Part shown: in pieces, positions 61,100 to 64,000 of the stretch
Numbering within the stretch: the stretch's first letter is position 1
Layout: each line of letters starts with the position of its first letter
Origin: Procambarus clarkii
Lineage: Eukaryota > Arthropoda > Malacostraca > Decapoda > Cambaridae
Direction of reading: 5' to 3'
Length of the DNA stretch: 64,000 bases
NCBI RefSeq assembly: GCF_040958095.1
Contig: NC_091188.1
Location: 1,506,962 to 1,570,961 of the forward strand
The notes under the pieces: model-generated
Told to the model about the DNA's origin: nothing
What the model saw: only the letters and a program-made list of their open reading frames with translations
The model's database searches: none
Made by a program: the position numbers and the translations under genes

Positions 61100-64000
61100 A
61101 GAAATGTTGCATGATGTGGTTGTGCATAGTTGATAATTTTGTGATCTACGGTGGATAGCGTCTAGTGTTCCAGCGACATTACTCAAGCGTAGTGTCGCTG
61201 GAGTGTTTCAACCGCAGGGCAGACATGTATGAAGGAGTCTGGGTGGATATAAATGTGTGCTGCCTCGTATGGGCCAACAGGTCCCTAATTCATACTTCTT
61301 CTATGGTAGTGCTTCTATGGTAGTAACTTGTGGTAGATTGTGGTTGTAGTATTCAGTCGATAGTGGTGGTAGAATGCTGTTGATGGTGGTGACAGGACTT
61401 TACAGTTGGTTTTGTGGTAGTAATGAAGCAGTGACGGTGATAATGAGATTGTGGTGGTTGTAGTGACAGAACCTCAAGGGGCTGCTGCTGGTGCTGCTAG
61501 ACCTTGAGGGGGGCGTGTGTCCCCCCTACCCCGTCCTCCTCCGCAACACAACACCTCCTCCTGCATCCTCAAAATAGCCCTCATCAACTGACCCAATTTA
61601 GTCATCAAGTGCAGGAACCTGATCTCAGATAGTCGCCAACACCTTGAGCCAGTCACGACCCATCCATAACCCCGGCTCGGGACCCCCAAAATGGCATTTA
61701 TTGAGCCGCTAACCATCCAGACGAGAGATGAACCAGACTGATACAAGATACTTCCTGTGTGGGGGGGGGGGCGGAGGAGGTCGGGTGGGGGTGTAGGTAC
61801 CTCTGGAACCAGGCGCCGCTGTACCCAGTACCAGGTAACGCCTCTCAAGGAGCCTCATGTCGGTGCCTTCAGGTAGGTTCTGGGAAGAGGGGCGCTCCAT
61901 CACCCCCACGCCCCACTGGCTCGCTCCATTCATAGCCCGAGGACACGAGTCGAAGGATATGGACTGGTACAAACGAGCCCGCTATATCATACATGATCAC
62001 CAAACAATTGGCCAATCACAGAACAAATTCAGATTATGCCCTGAAACTAGAGCTGGGAGTCAATGTTGCCTTCCGTCCAGGAATTTCCCCGCTTCGGACC
62101 GCGAGCAGCAGTTTGGTGAGGCGAGAGCTGCAGTTGGCAGTGGCCAGAATAATGAATCAGGTAATGAGTGTATACATAGCCGGAGTCTGACAGGAGAGAA
62201 CTAAATAATGGCAATAAAACTGATGTGCATTAGGAGGCGGCCATCGGCGTGGCGGACCAGTAACGAGAGGATAGCGTGATCATCTTCTATCACTCCCGCT
62301 ACACTATACCACCACGCTTCGTCCACGCCACAATGTTTCGAGCACTCTGCACTGCACATTACTACGCCGTCTCCATTTGAGCTTCACTGCTCCTACAACC
62401 TGCCGGCCTCTTCTAAGGGCCGCGAAGGCGCTACTTCCCAGAAGAATCAAACGTGACAGTTATGCCTAGGAAAGGGAAATAATAACGGGTGTTGTGGCGC
62501 CAGAAGACGAACGCGGGGCGCGGGAGTGAGCGAAACAGCCAGGTAATTACCCAGGTGATGTACGCTTACCTATTGAAACACATCGCTGCCTGTTCTCTCA
62601 TTTTGGTGGTAGGCGAGGAGATGGGGGTGGGCTTGGGGGCCCGGACGGCCATTTTTGTCAGCTGTGGCGAGCATTACGGCGCTTTATACCTTATCGGTCA
62701 TTTTGTCCTTTGTAATTCCTTCGAGCAAAAACGTTCGCAGAAGCTTTCAATCCGATTACCCAGAACCTGTGTGATCGATGCTCGTCGCCAGAGGGCGAAG
62801 GATAAAAATATAATCTAGTAGCAATCCGGGGCTCGACTATAAACTCCGTCGTCGAGCTAAACAAGACAAGTGAGAGTCGCTGGCTTAGATTCTCGTCTCT
62901 ATTGTCTGTGTCTACATTTGTTTACTTGTGTCAGGGCCACATAGTCGGTGTTGGATACTGGGAGGTGGAGCGTATTTTAGGAAATGTTACTGCAGACCTG
63001 ACGGTGTTGCAGACCTAGGAAAGCTTATCATTAATTGTATATATATATACAGGGCTTTGGAAAGGTGATAATAGGCCAAGGCCAAATGGGAAATGCAGGC
63101 CCCCATTTCAAACTGGTCATTAAGTATTTATCACTTATTACAAAGATATTATTATTACATAATTTATGTATTTTAAAAGTAATAGAACAGAATAAAATAA
63201 CTAACTTTACTAGGTATACCTCTCGGTGTTCAAATCTCTTAAGACTGTTTTTGTTAATACTGATGATAGCAGCTGAAACAAAAGTCTCAACTGATACCGC
63301 TAAGAATGACAATTTATCATATTAAATTAGTAAATTAAGTTAACTAATAATATTAGTTGAAAATCAAATATAGTGATGCATAGATAATTGTAATTAATCA
63401 GCTTCTATATAGCTCAATATGCTCCTCACAGATTATCGATACAGTGCAAATCATAATGAAATGCTGAAATTAATCTAGAAATTTGTGTACTAAAATAGGT
63501 ATTTGTTTAAAATAAAATACAATTTTAAATAAAAGCCCAGGTGAATGGTATGTATTTGTTACTCTATTCTAAAGAGTATTTAATACAATTACAGTATTTT
63601 ACAACTAAGTGTTCAAAAGTACTGGAAAGGGTCCACAGACTTCAAACGAATATCACATGGATTAGTTGTAGATGTACAGAGTGTGAACACTCAAGGTGTA
63701 GATGTTCAGTCCGAGTGCTCACACATTCAGGGGAAACTAATATGTACATTTTGAAGTTGTAGTGAGCAAAGAGGGGGGGGCAGAAGACCTGTGTCAGATG
63801 GAAGTAATTCAGGTCCAATCGAAGAACACAACATTAAAGGGGATGGCATCATCGACAACCCAGAGCCACAAGCCACAGCCAACCCCCCTCCTCTCACACT
63901 GTCTTTATCTCTATTTTCCTCTCTGTCTCTCATTCTCTTTCTATCTCTCTGTCTCTTTCTCATTGTCTCTCGCTTTGTATCTTTAATTCTCTGTTTTATC
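61100..64000. other. Unassigned DNA to the window end
   Basis: No supported gene. Hairpin GTTCCAGCGACATTACTCAA with TAGTGTCGCTGGAGTGTT (61164-61206) is visible: CCAGCGACA/TGTCGCTGG. Poly-G at 61762-61771 and AT-rich DNA at 63030-63540. The last 100 bp are CT-rich (CTCTCTGTCTCTCATTC). The 109-codon frame at 62489-62818 has a short hydrophobic stretch and no known motif. Confidence 0.35.

Overview
This window looks like repeat-dense intergenic DNA from an arthropod, most likely a decapod crustacean (crayfish or shrimp type). That is an inference from four things: very long AT dinucleotide tracts, many minisatellites, interspersed families I recognise from decapod genomes (a LINE tail with a GGCGGGACCAAAGAGCC motif, a MITE ending GTCGTACCTAG, a Penelope-like element with a GIY-YIG domain), and CCTAA/TTAGG pentamers like the arthropod telomere repeat. 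There is no bacterial gene organisation, no rRNA and no CRISPR array. I see no host protein-coding gene I can defend. Nearly all long open frames are minisatellites translated in one or more frames.

Layout. 1-8 kb: two SINE insertions sharing one target duplication, then seven minisatellites (units 45, 39, 30, 37, 41, 35, 38 bp), two CpG-rich stretches with promoter-like motifs, and an 82-bp perfect palindrome. 8-16 kb: LINE tails, a reverse-transcriptase fragment, a 238-bp MITE, minisatellites of 31 and 45 bp, several tRNA-derived SINEs, and a retroposed 3' tail with an 11-bp target duplication. 16-29 kb: SINEs, a MITE with 16-bp terminal inverted repeats (TIRs) beside a LINE C-terminus, a tandem pair of 389-bp MITEs inside an AT tract, and AT-rich DNA. 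29-43 kb: LINE C-terminal fossils, a 31-bp minisatellite, a SINE nested inside another SINE, and two paralogous AT-rich blocks. 43-57 kb: more SINE and LINE debris, then a 21-bp minisatellite with a 294-bp higher-order repeat, a 24-bp minisatellite, and 34-bp and 23-bp arrays. 57-60 kb: two Penelope-like element copies of different ages, each with a hammerhead-like three-way-junction motif downstream. 60-64 kb: a 27-bp minisatellite and otherwise featureless DNA.

The most interesting system is a set of very short non-autonomous retroelements. SINE-1 is about 70-120 bp with two consecutive hairpins, an (AAC)n tail and flanking duplications of 6-13 bp. SINE-2 has the same two-hairpin plan and shares the ACGGGC...GCCCGT hairpin but has an (AATC)n tail. 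The longest SINE-1 copies also carry a U1-like / splice-donor-like CAGGTAAGT segment. A second theme is a shared core (TTGARAAT, stem II, GAA, short stem III, usually C) in both the Penelope termini and an abundant GGTCC...GGACC repeat, which suggests related, diverged hammerhead-type termini. All calls come from reading the sequence by eye; no alignment, folding or database search was run.
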